DNA of 64,000 bases. Source: Amycolatopsis viridis (GTDB taxonomy: Bacteria; Actinomycetota; Actinomycetes; Mycobacteriales; Pseudonocardiaceae). Location: assembly GCF_011758765.1 (NCBI RefSeq), contig NZ_JAANOU010000001.1, positions 3,410,001-3,474,000 on the forward strand, read 5' to 3'. Position numbers and translations under genes: made by a program. The notes under the pieces were generated by a model. It was given only the letters and a program-made list of their open reading frames with translations, searched no databases and was not told the DNA's origin. The number at the start of each line of letters is the position of its first letter. Position 1 is the first letter of the stretch. Shown here one piece after another: positions 36,248 through 45,321 of the stretch.

Positions 36248-37486
36248 GTGGATCCCGAAACGACCGGCACCACCCGGGTGCCCCTCACCCTGATCAGCGG
36301 CCTCGTCCCGGCGGCCACCGCCGACCTCGCCGAACAGGTCCGCGCGGCCCGGCCCGGCACCGCCGTCGTCCACCACGACCTGCGCGAGATCGGCAGCGGC
36401 GTCGTGCGGCGGCGCCTGCAGCTGGGCGTCCGCGACGAGACGACCGTGCTCGAGCTGGCCCACGGCTGCGTGTCCTGCACGCTGCGGGAGGATCTGCTCC
36501 CCCTGCTGCGCCGCCTGGCCGGCACCTCCGGCGTGCGGCACATCGTCGTGCGGCTGGACGAGGCGATGGAGCCGGAACCGGTCTGCTGGGCGATCCGGCA
36601 CGTGCTCGTCGGCGACCGTCCGGTGAGCGACTTCGTGACGATCGACGGCGTGCACACCGTGCTGGACCGCGGCACCTGGCTGGCCGACGCGACCGGTGCA
36701 GACACCCTCGCCGAGCGCGGGCTGCAGGCGAGCCAGGACGACGAGCGGACGGTCGCACAGGTCGCGCTGTCCCAGGCCGAGTTCGCCGACGTGCTCGTGC
36801 TCACCGGCGCGGCCGATGCCTGGACCGACGCGAAGACCGCGGCCGTCCTCGACCGGGTCGCGCCGGCGGCGTGGCGCACCTCGCGGCTGGCCGAGGTGCC
36901 CGCGGGTGCGCGGCGGGGCCAGGTGACCGACATGCACGGCCCGCTGCTGCACGGCGAGCCACCCCTGGGCGCCGACTGCGGTGTGGCCACGCTGCTGTTC
37001 CGGGTGCAACGCCCGTTCCACCCGCAACGGCTGCACGACGCGTTGGACGTGCTGCTGGACGGGGCCGTGCGCACCCGCGGCCGGGTGTGGGTGGCCAGTC
37101 AGCCGGACGTGGCGCTGTGGCTGGAATCGGCCGGCGGCGGCCTCGGCGTCGGACACGCCGGGCCGTGGCTGGCCGCGCCGGACGGCCCCGGCTGGACGGA
37201 CGTGTCGCCGGAGCGCCGGACGCTGGCGTCGCTGCGCTGGCACCCGGTGTTCGGCGACCGGGCCTCGGAAGTCTTCGTCGTCACCGATCAGGCCACCCCG
37301 GCGGAGATCGAGGCGGCGCTGTCCGCCGCGCTGCTCACGGACGCCGAGCTCGCGGCCGGGCGGCGGGAATGGCTGTCCTACGAGGACCCGTTCGGCGCCT
37401 GGCACGAGGAGCCCTGCGGGGACGCCGACGAAACCACAACAGAAACGCAGGACGCACCCTTCGCGTCCGGAACGGAGAGGCAGTGA
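36248..37486 (+). CDS. mrf: CobW/COG0523-like protein, Mrf type
   Basis: 412 aa from GTG 36248, immediately after the Zur box. The C-terminal CobW domain (about 285-400) and overall length fit COG0523. However, the Walker A loop expected near 17-25 is lost ([16 protein letters not shown]) and the metal motif GCxCC reads GC-V-S-C (Cys74, Cys77). These features recall mycobacterial Mrf (Rv0106 type), which recruits the hibernation factor Mpy to C-minus ribosomes in zinc starvation. It is co-transcribed with rpmE2 and rpmF2. A metallochaperone role is the alternative. Confidence 0.82.
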   Translation: MDPETTGTTRVPLTLISGLVPAATADLAEQVRAARPGTAVVHHDLREIGSGVVRRRLQLGVRDETTVLELAHGCVSCTLREDLLPLLRRLAGTSGVRHIVVRLDEAMEPEPVCWAIRHVLVGDRPVSDFVTIDGVHTVLDRGTWLADATGADTLAERGLQASQDDERTVAQVALSQAEFADVLVLTGAADAWTDAKTAAVLDRVAPAAWRTSRLAEVPAGARRGQVTDMHGPLLHGEPPLGADCGVATLLFRVQRPFHPQRLHDALDVLLDGAVRTRGRVWVASQPDVALWLESAGGGLGVGHAGPWLAAPDGPGWTDVSPERRTLASLRWHPVFGDRASEVFVVTDQATPAEIEAALSAALLTDAELAAGRREWLSYEDPFGAWHEEPCGDADETTTETQDAPFASGTERQ

Positions 37487-37731
37487 AACAGGGTATCCAT
37501 CCGGGCTACCACCCGGTGGTCTTCCAGGACTCGGCGACCGGGGACGCGTTCCTGACCCGGTCGACCATGACCTCGGACAGGACGATCGAGTGGAGCGACG
37601 GCAACACCTACCCGCTCGTGCTGGTCGACGTGAGCGCGTGGTCGCACCCGTTCTGGACGGGCGGGCGCCGGATCATGGACACGGCGGGTCAGGTGGAGAA
37701 GTTCCACCGGCGCTACGGAAGGCGGAAGTGA
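37483..37731 (+). CDS. rpmE2: 50S ribosomal protein L31 type B (zinc-free)
   Basis: 82 aa ([29 protein letters not shown] ... [40 protein letters not shown]). It has no cysteines, so it is the type-B L31 that replaces zinc-binding L31. Starts at GTG 37483 within the GTGA overlap; ends in a TGATG junction with rpmF2. Confidence 0.96.
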   Translation: MKQGIHPGYHPVVFQDSATGDAFLTRSTMTSDRTIEWSDGNTYPLVLVDVSAWSHPFWTGGRRIMDTAGQVEKFHRRYGRRK

Positions 37732-37889
37732 TGGCCGTTCCCAAACGCAGGATGTCCCGCAGCAACACCCGCCACCGCCGCGCCCGGTGGAAGGCCGTGC
37801 AGCCGGACCTGGTGCCGGTCGTGATCAACGGCAGGCAGCAGCTGGTACCGCGCAAGCTGCTCCGCCACTTCCACCGGACCGGACGGTGA
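37731..37889 (+). CDS. rpmF2: 50S ribosomal protein L32, zinc-free paralogue
   Basis: 52 aa ([52 protein letters not shown]). The two CxxC pairs of zinc-binding L32 are absent. It ends the Zur-controlled plus-strand operon, 26 bp before the stop of the convergent PLP decarboxylase gene. Confidence 0.96.
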   Translation: MAVPKRRMSRSNTRHRRARWKAVQPDLVPVVINGRQQLVPRKLLRHFHRTGR

Positions 37890-37915
37890 CCGTCCCGTGC
37901 TGATCGAGGCCGGAC

Positions 37916-39346
37916 TCACCCCGGTGAACCCGGCCGGTAGAGCATCCCGAGGAATTCACGCAGCAGCCGTTCCCGCAGCGGCGGCGGCGCGGCGCCGAGC
38001 AGGGCGTTGATCTCTGCCATCCGGTCCGGCAACCCCGCCCCGCCGCCCATTCCGGCCGCGGTGAGCAGACCCGCGAACTGCTCGCCGGTCAGGGTGTCCG
38101 GGTCCAGCGCGGCGACGAACGCGGCCACGTTCTCGTCCACGGTGACCGGGCCGGCGGCGCGGGCGGCGCTGACCGAGGCGGCGAGGTCGGCGAGGAACTC
38201 CGCCTCGCTGCCCCGGTTGGCGGCGGTGACGGTCAGGTGCAGGTTCACCGGCGAGGACCGGTGGGCGAACTGCGGCTGCACGTACCAGCCGCGCACCCGC
38301 ATCTCGTCGGCGACGGTGAACAGGTCGAAGCCCTCGTCCTCGGTGGTGAGCGCGAGCAGGGTCGAGTCCGGTTCGGCCAGCAGCCGCAGGCCCCGGGTCC
38401 CGGTGATGCCGCGCGCCAGCTCGCTCACCGCGGCCAGTGTCCGGCGGGCGAGTTCGAGGTAGCCGTCGTCGCCGAGGTGCTGCACGACTGCCCACGCAGC
38501 CGCGAGCGGGCCGCCGGAGCGGGTGGACTGGATGGTGCTGTTCAGCATCGTGTAGCCGGGCCAGTCGGCGCTGGCGAAGTAGTGGCCGCGCCGCAGGTCC
38601 GGGCCCGCGTGCAGCAGCACCGACACGCCTTTCGGGCAGTAGGCGTACTTGTGCAGGTCGACCGACACGCTGGTGACACCCTCGACGCCGAACCCGAACT
38701 CCGGCACCGCCCGGCCCAGACGCCGGAAGTACGGCAGGATCCACCCGCCGATGCAGGCGTCCACGTGCATCCGGACCCCGCGGGCGGCGGCCGCGGCGGC
38801 GATCGGCGCGATCGGGTCGATGATCCCGTGGGCGTAGGAGGGGGCGCTGGCCACGACGAGGACCGTCGTGTCGTCGATGGCCGCGGCCATCGCAGCGGGG
38901 TCCGCGCGGAAGGTGACCGGATCGACCGGAACCACGACCGGGCGCACGCGGAACAGGTGCGCGGCCTTGTGGAACGCGGCGTGCGCGGTCGCGGGCAGCA
39001 CCATGCTCGGCTCGGCGACGTCCGGGCGGCTTTCCCGCGCGGCGAGCACGGCGAGCAGGCATGATTCGGTCCCGCCCGAGGTCACCGCGCCGACGGTGTC
39101 CGGGGTGCCGCCCACCAGGCGCGCGGTCGCGGCGACCAGGTCGTTCTCCAGGCGCCGCAGGCTCGGGAACGCAGTCGGGTCCAGGCCGTTCGCGGACGAC
39201 GCGAGTGCGTGGGCCTGCGCGGCGAGCTCGTCCAGCCCGGTCAGGCCGCTGTCGTAGACGTAGGCGAGGGTGCGGCCCCCGTGGGTGGGCAGGTCGCCCG
39301 CACGCAGCTCGCGCAGCTGCGCCAGGACCTCACGCGCGGATCTCAT
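37916..39346 (-). CDS. PLP-dependent decarboxylase/lyase (fold type I)
   Basis: 476 aa of the group II decarboxylase/sphingosine-phosphate-lyase superfamily. The PLP lysine is Lys233 (SVDLHKYAYCPKGVSVLL); GAVTSGGTESCLLAVLAAR binds the cofactor phosphate and HVDACIGGWILPYF holds the Asp that contacts the pyridine nitrogen. The N-terminus (LPTHGGRTLAYVYDSGLTGLDELAAQAH) and NGLDPTAFPSLRRLENDLV resemble sphingosine-1-phosphate lyases and related amino-acid decarboxylases. The substrate is unknown. It overlaps the upstream MFS gene by four bases, which may carry the substrate or product. Confidence 0.9.
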   Translation of the reverse strand: MRSAREVLAQLRELRAGDLPTHGGRTLAYVYDSGLTGLDELAAQAHALASSANGLDPTAFPSLRRLENDLVAATARLVGGTPDTVGAVTSGGTESCLLAVLAARESRPDVAEPSMVLPATAHAAFHKAAHLFRVRPVVVPVDPVTFRADPAAMAAAIDDTTVLVVASAPSYAHGIIDPIAPIAAAAAARGVRMHVDACIGGWILPYFRRLGRAVPEFGFGVEGVTSVSVDLHKYAYCPKGVSVLLHAGPDLRRGHYFASADWPGYTMLNSTIQSTRSGGPLAAAWAVVQHLGDDGYLELARRTLAAVSELARGITGTRGLRLLAEPDSTLLALTTEDEGFDLFTVADEMRVRGWYVQPQFAHRSSPVNLHLTVTAANRGSEAEFLADLAASVSAARAAGPVTVDENVAAFVAALDPDTLTGEQFAGLLTAAGMGGGAGLPDRMAEINALLGAAPPPLRERLLREFLGMLYRPGSPG

Positions 39347-40644
39347 CGTGGCTCCAGGATCGAGCGGCGCAGCAGCGGCAGGCCCGCCACCACGAGGATT
39401 CCGGGCAGCAGCGCGAACCCGAGCAGGATCGCGGTGACCGCGCTGCCCGGTTGCACCGCCGAGGCGTCCACACTGGACACGTATCCCCCGGCCGACAGCA
39501 CCAGGCCGAACAGGCCCGGGCCCAGCGCCAGGCCGAGCGTCTCGGACGCGGTCCACACCCCGGCGGTGATCCCGGCGCGGGTGGCGCCCGTGCGCTCCTC
39601 CTCGGCGCTGATCAGGTCGGGCAGGATGGCCAGCGGGAACACCTGGATTCCGGCGTAGCCGACCCCGGCGAGCGCGACGAACACGAACGACACGGCGACC
39701 GGCAGCACCCGCGCCCCGCACAGGCCCGCGCACGCCACGCCGAAGGCGATGCAGGCGAACCGGAAGCCCCACAGCTTGCCCCAGCGCGCCCCCAGGCGCG
39801 GCCACAGCGGCATGGTCACCAGCGCGGGCAGCACGAACCCGACGAACAGGTACGTCTGCAGGCTCGCGTCGCCGAAGACGTACCGGGACGCGTAGTTCAC
39901 CCCGGCCAGCAGCGTGGCCAGGCCGAGCGACTGGACGAAGTAGACGCCCAGCAGCCAGCGGAACGGCCGCCACCGGCGCATGGTCGCCAGCAGCTCACGC
40001 CAGCCGGGCGTCGGCGGGCGGAGGTTGCCGACCGGTGCGCCGCGCGTGCCCAGGAACACCGCGATCGTGCCCAGCACCATGATCACACCCATCACGGCGC
40101 CCATGACGCGGTAGCCGGGGACGCCGCCGACCTGGTTGGTGATCCCGGGAGCGCCACCGCCGGAGACCAGGATCGCGATGGCCAGCAGGCCGATGCGCCA
40201 GCTGGTCAGGCGGGTGCGCTCGTCGTAGGAGGAGGTCAGCTCCGCGGGCAGCGCGTTGTAGGGCACCTGGAAGAACGCGAACGCGGTGGCGCACAGGAAG
40301 AACGCCAGCACCACGTACCCGGCGTCCAGCGGGGTGCTGCCGAAGCCGGGGTGGGCGAAGATCGCCGCGAACAGCACGGCCACCCCGAGGCCGCCGAAGA
40401 GCAGGAACGGCCGCCTGCTCCCCCGGCGCGCCAGGCTCGCGTCGGACAGCCGCCCGGCAACCGGGTTGAACACGACGTCCCACGCCTTGGGCACGAGCAC
40501 GATCGCCCCGGCGACGGCGCCCGGCACCGCCATCGTGTCGGTGAGGTAGGGCAGCAGCAGCAGGCCGGGCACGGTGCCGAACGCGCCGGTGACGAACGAC
40601 CCCGCGGAGTAGCCGAGCCTGGTCTTGGCCGGTAGGGCGACCAT
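39343..40644 (-). CDS. MFS transporter, GPH (glycoside-pentoside-hexuronide) type
   Basis: 433 aa with twelve membrane segments. LTDTMAVPGAVAGAIVLVPKAWDVVFNPVAGRLSDASLARRGSRRPFLLFGG is the loop 2-3 signature of GPH-type cation symporters, and FFQVPYNALPAELTSSYDERTRLTSWR is typical of loop 4-5. The substrate is unknown. GGAGGACC lies directly before ATG 40644. Coupled with the PLP enzyme (ATGA overlap). Confidence 0.9.
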   Translation of the reverse strand: MVALPAKTRLGYSAGSFVTGAFGTVPGLLLLPYLTDTMAVPGAVAGAIVLVPKAWDVVFNPVAGRLSDASLARRGSRRPFLLFGGLGVAVLFAAIFAHPGFGSTPLDAGYVVLAFFLCATAFAFFQVPYNALPAELTSSYDERTRLTSWRIGLLAIAILVSGGGAPGITNQVGGVPGYRVMGAVMGVIMVLGTIAVFLGTRGAPVGNLRPPTPGWRELLATMRRWRPFRWLLGVYFVQSLGLATLLAGVNYASRYVFGDASLQTYLFVGFVLPALVTMPLWPRLGARWGKLWGFRFACIAFGVACAGLCGARVLPVAVSFVFVALAGVGYAGIQVFPLAILPDLISAEEERTGATRAGITAGVWTASETLGLALGPGLFGLVLSAGGYVSSVDASAVQPGSAVTAILLGFALLPGILVVAGLPLLRRSILEPR

Positions 40645-40740
40645 GGTCCTCCGATCGACACCCGATGATCGAGCGCATCGTGTCACCGCCCGCCCCGCGA
40701 CGTCCGCGCGGGGCACGAATTCGCCGCGCGGCGGCGGCGC

Positions 40741-41766
40741 TCAGCCCAGCGCGGCGGCGACCCGGCGGAGGGTGGCGGCGTCCCCGCGCAGCAGCAGCGT
40801 CGTCACCACCGTCTCCTCCCAGGCGGCCAGCTCCGCCCGGATCTTCGCGGGCGGGCCGATCAGCGAGGTGTCCTCCACCAGCGCGGTGGGGATCGCCGCC
40901 GCGGCCTCCTCCTTCCGCCCGGCCAGGTAGAGCTCCTGGACCTTCTCGGCCACGTCGCCGTAACCCAGCCGCGCGAACACGTCCTTGTGGAAGTTCACCT
41001 GCCGCGCCCCCATGCCCCCGATGTAGAGCGCCAGCGACGGCTTGACGAAACCGGCCGCGGTCTCCACGTCGTCGTGCACGATCACCGGTACCGACGCGGC
41101 GACCTCGAAGTCCGCCGCGGAGCGTCGCGCCCCCGGCCGGGCGAAGCCCTCCGCGAGCGCCGCCCGGTAGAACGGGTCGCTCTTCGGGGAGAAGAACAGC
41201 GGCAGCCAGCCGTCGCAGATCTCGGCGGCCAGCGCGACGTTCTTCGGGCCCTCGGCCGCGAGGTAGATCGGGATCTCCGGCCGCAGCGGGTGCACGGTGG
41301 ACTTCAGCGGCTTGCCCAGGCCGGTCCCGCCGCGCAGCGGCAGCTGGTAGGTGTCCCCGTCGAAGGTGACCGGCTCGCGCCGCGCCACCACGCGCCGCAC
41401 GATCTCCACGTACTCGCGGGTCCGGGCCAGCGGCCGCGGGTACGGCTGCCCGTACCAGCCCTCCACCACCTGCGGCCCGGACGCGCCCAGGCCGAGGATG
41501 AACCGGCCGCCGGAGAGGTGGTCCAGTGTCATCGCCGCCATCGCCGTCGCCGTCGGCGTACGAGCCGACATCTGGACGATGTTCGTGCCCAGCTTGAGCC
41601 GCTCGGTCGCCGCGCCCCACCAGGCCAGCGGGGTCAGGGCGTCGGAGCCGTACCCCTCGGCCGTCCACACCGAGTCGAATCCCAGCTCCTCGGCGGCGCG
41701 GATGGCCGCCAGTGCACCCTCCGGCGGGCCGGCCGACCAGTAACCGATGTGATAGCCGAGCTTCAC
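40741..41766 (-). CDS. LLM-class F420-dependent oxidoreductase
   Basis: 341 aa luciferase-like TIM barrel: KLGYHIGYWSAGPPEGALAAIRAAEELGFDSVWTAEGYGSDALTPLAWWGAATERLKLGTNIVQMSARTPTATAMAAMTLDHLSGGRFILGLGASGPQVVEGWYGQPY is characteristic of the F420-dependent subgroup. The substrate is unknown. Starts at GTG 41766 with GGGAGG upstream and overlaps the MpaB-like gene by four bases, so the two oxidoreductases are coupled and probably share a pathway under the divergent TetR. Confidence 0.92.
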   Translation of the reverse strand: MKLGYHIGYWSAGPPEGALAAIRAAEELGFDSVWTAEGYGSDALTPLAWWGAATERLKLGTNIVQMSARTPTATAMAAMTLDHLSGGRFILGLGASGPQVVEGWYGQPYPRPLARTREYVEIVRRVVARREPVTFDGDTYQLPLRGGTGLGKPLKSTVHPLRPEIPIYLAAEGPKNVALAAEICDGWLPLFFSPKSDPFYRAALAEGFARPGARRSAADFEVAASVPVIVHDDVETAAGFVKPSLALYIGGMGARQVNFHKDVFARLGYGDVAEKVQELYLAGRKEEAAAAIPTALVEDTSLIGPPAKIRAELAAWEETVVTTLLLRGDAATLRRVAAALG

Positions 41767-42686
41767 GGCACCTCCCGGGGAACGTAGTGCGTCGGGCTGT
41801 CCCGTTCGGACAGCGGAGGCAGGTTGCGCGCGGGCGTTTCCACGAGCGGGGCATCCGGCGGGAGGTCCCCGCGCGCCCGCCGCCACGCCGCCCGGGCCCG
41901 GGGGTGGTACCGGAGGTCGTGCGGCACGAGGGCGAACGCGCGCCCGATGGCCCGGCCGGCCAGCCGGTGCAGCGCCTCGTCCCGGCGCGACCAGGAAAAG
42001 CCCAGCCGGTCCCGAACCGCCGGGTGGTACAGACCGACCGTCCACCACACGAACGACTTCGCCACGAGGATCCGCAGGACGCGCCACACCGGGTCGGGCA
42101 CCCGCGCCAGCAGCGGTGGTTTCGCGATCCCGACGAGGTCGAGCACGTCCCGGGTGGCCTTGTTGTCCTCCAGCACGTCGGTGCACATGCGGTCCCAGTA
42201 CGCGCGGAACTCCTCCCACGATCCGGGCACCGGCCGCATGCTCAGCCCGTAGAGCCGGTACCACTGGACGTGCTCGTCGAACAGGCGCCGTTTGTCCGCC
42301 TCGCTCAGCCCGCCCATCAACCGCTCGGCGGCAACCACGGTGAGCATGAAGAACGTGGCGTGCGCCCAGTAGAAGGTGCCCGGGTTCAGGGCGTGGTAGC
42401 GGCGGCCGCGCGAGTCCACCCCGTGGATCGTCTCGTGGTAGCCGCGCACGGCGCGGGCGGTCTCGGCCGCGCGCGGCCCGTCGTAGACCGTGCCGCCGAT
42501 CGGGTACAGGGAGCGGAACAGGCGCTGCCACCGTTCGGCGAAGAACCGCGAGTGCTCCGCCACCGCGGCACCGAGTTCGGGGTGCATGTTCTGCATCGAC
42601 CCCGCCCACAGTGCCATGAGCAGGGTCCGCCAGTCGCCGAAGTACTTCCACGTCAGGGAGCCGGGACCCAGGGGCTGCGCTGCCAT
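41763..42686 (-). CDS. Oxygenase MpaB-family protein (DUF2236, Lcp-like)
   Basis: 307 aa DUF2236 protein: SLTWKYFGDWRTLLMALWAGSMQNMHPELGAAVAEHSRFFAERWQRLFRSLYPIGGTVYDG and GTFYWAHATFFMLTVVAAERLMGGLSEADKRRLFDEHVQWYRLYGLSMRPVPGSWEEFRAYWDRM. The family includes latex-clearing protein Lcp and MpaB oxygenases, which bind haem b in an all-alpha fold. Its own substrate is unknown. ATG 42686; the gap to the divergent tetR gene holds one clear operator. Confidence 0.88.
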   Translation of the reverse strand: MAAQPLGPGSLTWKYFGDWRTLLMALWAGSMQNMHPELGAAVAEHSRFFAERWQRLFRSLYPIGGTVYDGPRAAETARAVRGYHETIHGVDSRGRRYHALNPGTFYWAHATFFMLTVVAAERLMGGLSEADKRRLFDEHVQWYRLYGLSMRPVPGSWEEFRAYWDRMCTDVLEDNKATRDVLDLVGIAKPPLLARVPDPVWRVLRILVAKSFVWWTVGLYHPAVRDRLGFSWSRRDEALHRLAGRAIGRAFALVPHDLRYHPRARAAWRRARGDLPPDAPLVETPARNLPPLSERDSPTHYVPREVP

Positions 42687-42698
42687 GATCCGAACGCT

Positions 42699-42726
42699 AC
42701 AATTGACAACATCTGTAGTCAATTGT
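42699..42726. promoter_or_regulatory. TetR operator (ACAATTGAC-N10-GTCAATTGT)
   Basis: A perfect 9-bp inverted repeat with a 10-bp spacer in the 48-bp gap between mpaB-like and tetR genes, so it should overlap both promoters. This position and symmetry fit autoregulation and control of the mpaB-LLM operon by the adjacent TetR protein. Confidence 0.8.
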
Positions 42727-42734
42727 GAGGGCGG

Positions 42735-43325
42735 ATGACGGAGAAGACCTGGGCGGGCACCACCCTGCGCGACCGCCGGGCGGCCCGGCGCGCCCAGCTG
42801 CTCGACGCGGCCCTCGACCTGCTCGGCACGGCGGGCAGCGCCGCGGTAACGGTGCGGGCGGTGTGCCGGCACGCCAAGCTCACCGAACGCTACTTCTACG
42901 AAAGCTTCACCGACCGCGAAGAGCTGGTGGTCGCCGTCTACGAGCAGGTCGCCGACGAGGCGCACAGCGCGCTCGTCGGCGCGGTCGGCGGCAGCGGCCG
43001 GAACCCGGCCGAGCGGGCCGAGGCGGCGGTCACCGCGTTCGTCGAGCTCATGCTGGACGATCCGCGCAAGGGCCGGGTCCTGCTGCTGGCCCCGATCACC
43101 GACCCGGCCCTGTCCGCCCGCGGGGTGGCGCTGCTGCCCGCCTTCGCCGCGCTGATCCGCGACCAGCTGCCCGGGCGCATGGACACCCTGGACCGGCAGC
43201 TGACCGCGATCGGCCTCGTCGGCGCGCTGACCCACCTGTTCACCGCCTACCTGTCCGGCACGCCGCAGATGACCCGCGAGCGCCTCGTCGGCCATTGCGT
43301 CCGGCTGCTGGCCCGATCGTCCTAA
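42735..43325 (+). CDS. TetR-family regulator of the MpaB/LLM operon
   Basis: 196 aa. HTH at about 15-60 ([60 protein letters not shown]), then a helical ligand domain. The start ATG 42735 lies nine bases after the inverted repeat; GAGGGCGG is the likely ribosome binding site. The gene ends four bases inside the convergent aldolase gene. It probably senses an aromatic, steroid or lipid intermediate, since both flanking operons are catabolic in type. Confidence 0.9.
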   Translation: MTEKTWAGTTLRDRRAARRAQLLDAALDLLGTAGSAAVTVRAVCRHAKLTERYFYESFTDREELVVAVYEQVADEAHSALVGAVGGSGRNPAERAEAAVTAFVELMLDDPRKGRVLLLAPITDPALSARGVALLPAFAALIRDQLPGRMDTLDRQLTAIGLVGALTHLFTAYLSGTPQMTRERLVGHCVRLLARSS

Positions 43326-44344
43326 GCGGACTTGCGCTCCGCGGCCAGCTCCAGGGCGATGTCGATGATCATGTCCTCCTGGCCACCGACGTAACAGTTC
43401 TCGCCCACCCGGTAGAGGATCTCGTGCGCCGCCACGCCGTAGCGTTCCGCGGCCCGCTCGGCGTGCAGCAGGAAGCTGGAGTACACCCCGGCGAACCCCT
43501 GCACGATCGACGACCGGTCCATCACCGGCAGCCGCGTGATGAACGGCTTGACGACGTTCTCCGCCGCGTCCATCAGCACGTCCTTGTCCACTCCGGTCTC
43601 GACGCCGAGCCGCTCGAACACCGCGGCGAGCACCTCGGTCGGCGAGTTTCCGGCACCCGCGCCGAGCGCGACCAGGGAACCGTCGATCTGCTTGGCACCG
43701 GCCCGGTGGGCGAGGACCGAGTTGGCGACCCCGAAGCTGAGGTTCTGGTGGCCGTGGTAGCCGACCTGGGCCGCGTCACCGAACTCCGCGACCAGCGCGG
43801 CCACCCGGTCGGCCGCCTCCTCCAGGATGAGCGCCCCGGCGGAGTCCACGATGTACACGCACTGGCAGCCGGCGTCGACCATGATGCGGCCTTGCTCGGC
43901 CAGGGTTTCCGGCGTGGCCATGTGCGACAGCATCAGGAAGCCGACCGTCTCCAGCCCGAGTTCGCGTGCCGCGGTGAAGTGCTGGATCGACACGTCGGCC
44001 TCGGTGCAGTGCGTCGCGATCCGGACCGCGCCGGCGCCGAGATCCGCTGCGGCCTTGAGGTCGGTGACGGTGCCCTGGCCGGGGAGCAGCAGCACCGCGA
44101 TCCTGGCCTGCGTGGCTTCCTCGACGGCCGCGGCGATCAGCTTCCGCTCGTCCACCAGCGAGAATCCGTAGTTGAAGGTCGAGCCGCCCAGTCCGTCGCC
44201 GTGGGCCACCTCGATCAGCGAGATCCCGGCGCGGTCCAGCGCCCGCACGGTGTCCCGCACGTTCTCCTCGGTGAACTGGTGCGCCATGGCGTGGCTGCCG
44301 TCGCGCAGGCTCGTGTCGACGAGCCGCACCTCCCGCTCGGTCAT
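43322..44344 (-). CDS. hsaF: 4-hydroxy-2-oxovalerate aldolase
   Basis: 340 aa DmpG/HsaF-type aldolase: [56 protein letters not shown] (catalytic and metal residues in RDG...H) and [48 protein letters not shown]. It splits 4-hydroxy-2-oxoacids to pyruvate and an aldehyde that is channelled to the partner dehydrogenase encoded just upstream (ATGA overlap). Used in meta-cleavage of aromatics and steroid ring A. Symbol by homology; could equally be dmpG/mhpE. Confidence 0.94.
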   Translation of the reverse strand: MTEREVRLVDTSLRDGSHAMAHQFTEENVRDTVRALDRAGISLIEVAHGDGLGGSTFNYGFSLVDERKLIAAAVEEATQARIAVLLLPGQGTVTDLKAAADLGAGAVRIATHCTEADVSIQHFTAARELGLETVGFLMLSHMATPETLAEQGRIMVDAGCQCVYIVDSAGALILEEAADRVAALVAEFGDAAQVGYHGHQNLSFGVANSVLAHRAGAKQIDGSLVALGAGAGNSPTEVLAAVFERLGVETGVDKDVLMDAAENVVKPFITRLPVMDRSSIVQGFAGVYSSFLLHAERAAERYGVAAHEILYRVGENCYVGGQEDMIIDIALELAAERKSA

Positions 44345-45252
44345 GCCGGCACCTCCTGCGTGCGCTGGGTCGCCAGCAGCTCGCCAACGCGGGCGGCCGC
44401 GGCGGTCATGATGTCCAGATTGCCGGCGTAGGGCGGCAGGTAGTCCCCGTTGCCGGCGACCTCCAGGAACACCGCCACGCGCGCCCGGCCCTGCCAGCCC
44501 GGCCGCGGATCGTCGAACTGCGGCGCCGCCTTGAGCGTGTACCCCGGCACGTAGGTCTGCACGTCGGCGACCATCCGCTCGATCGAGGCGGTGATCGCGT
44601 CCCGGTCGGCGTCCGGCGAGATCGCGCAGAACACGGTGTCCCGCATGATGAGCGGGGGTTCCACCGGGTTGATGATGATGATCGCCTTGCCCTTCGCCGC
44701 CCCGCCGACGATCTCCAGGCCACGGGCGGTGGTCTCGGTGAACTCGTCGATGTTCGCGCGGGTGCCCGGTCCCGCCGAGCGCGACGACACCGACGCGACG
44801 ATCTCGGCGTAGGGCACCTCGGTGACGCGGGAGACCGCGTGCACGATGGGGATGGTGGCCTGACCACCGCAGGTGATCATGTTGTAGTTCGCCGCGCCCA
44901 GCCGCCCGGGCAGCTCCACCGCGGGGCAGGTGAACGGGCCGACGGCGGCCGGTGTCAGGTCCACGGCCTGGATGCCGGCCTCGGCGTAGCGCGGCGCGTT
45001 CGCCAGGTGCGCCTTGGCCGAGGTCGCCTCGAACACGATGTCGGGCAGCTCGTCGCGGGACAGCAGCCAGTCCACGCCCCCGGCGGACGTGTCCACGCCC
45101 AGCGCGGCCGCGCGCGCCAGCCCGTCCGAAGCTGGGTCGACGCCGACCATGTAGGCGACCTCGATGTGCTCGCTGCGCCGCAGCTTGACGAGCAGATCGG
45201 TGCCGATGTTGCCGGGTCCGACGATCGCGGCCCGTGCCTTGCGGGTGCTCAT
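44341..45252 (-). CDS. hsaG: Acetaldehyde/propanal dehydrogenase (acylating)
   Basis: 303 aa. NAD-binding [20 protein letters not shown] at 8-27 and the acyl-enzyme Cys128 in [14 protein letters not shown]. It oxidises the aldehyde from the aldolase to acyl-CoA, forming the channelled HsaF-HsaG complex. The third enzyme usually encoded with this pair, 2-hydroxypenta-2,4-dienoate hydratase (HsaE/MhpD), is missing. ATG 45252 has GGAGAGGG nearby. An IclR regulator is divergently encoded. Confidence 0.94.
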   Translation of the reverse strand: MSTRKARAAIVGPGNIGTDLLVKLRRSEHIEVAYMVGVDPASDGLARAAALGVDTSAGGVDWLLSRDELPDIVFEATSAKAHLANAPRYAEAGIQAVDLTPAAVGPFTCPAVELPGRLGAANYNMITCGGQATIPIVHAVSRVTEVPYAEIVASVSSRSAGPGTRANIDEFTETTARGLEIVGGAAKGKAIIIINPVEPPLIMRDTVFCAISPDADRDAITASIERMVADVQTYVPGYTLKAAPQFDDPRPGWQGRARVAVFLEVAGNGDYLPPYAGNLDIMTAAAARVGELLATQRTQEVPA

Positions 45253-45298
45253 GCGCCCTCTCCTTTCGGGGTCCGTCCCACGGTGCGCGCCGGGGTGG

Positions 45299-45321
45299 GG
45301 CACACTCAACACATGTGTGCC
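45299..45321. promoter_or_regulatory. Inverted repeat at the IclR start codon
   Basis: GGCACAC-N9-GTGTGCC, perfect 7-bp arms, with the palindrome ACACATGTGT inside the spacer. It overlaps the chosen ATG (45313), and sits in the 60-bp gap shared with hsaG, so it is a candidate IclR operator; overlap with the start codon would imply a road-block type autoregulation or a downstream start. Confidence 0.45.

Noticed and set aside
37916-39346. PLP enzyme as the missing EgtE lyase
   Set aside because: It is of the group II decarboxylase/S1P-lyase type (HVDACIGG, SVDLHKY), not the aminotransferase class V type of EgtE, and is far from the egt operon.
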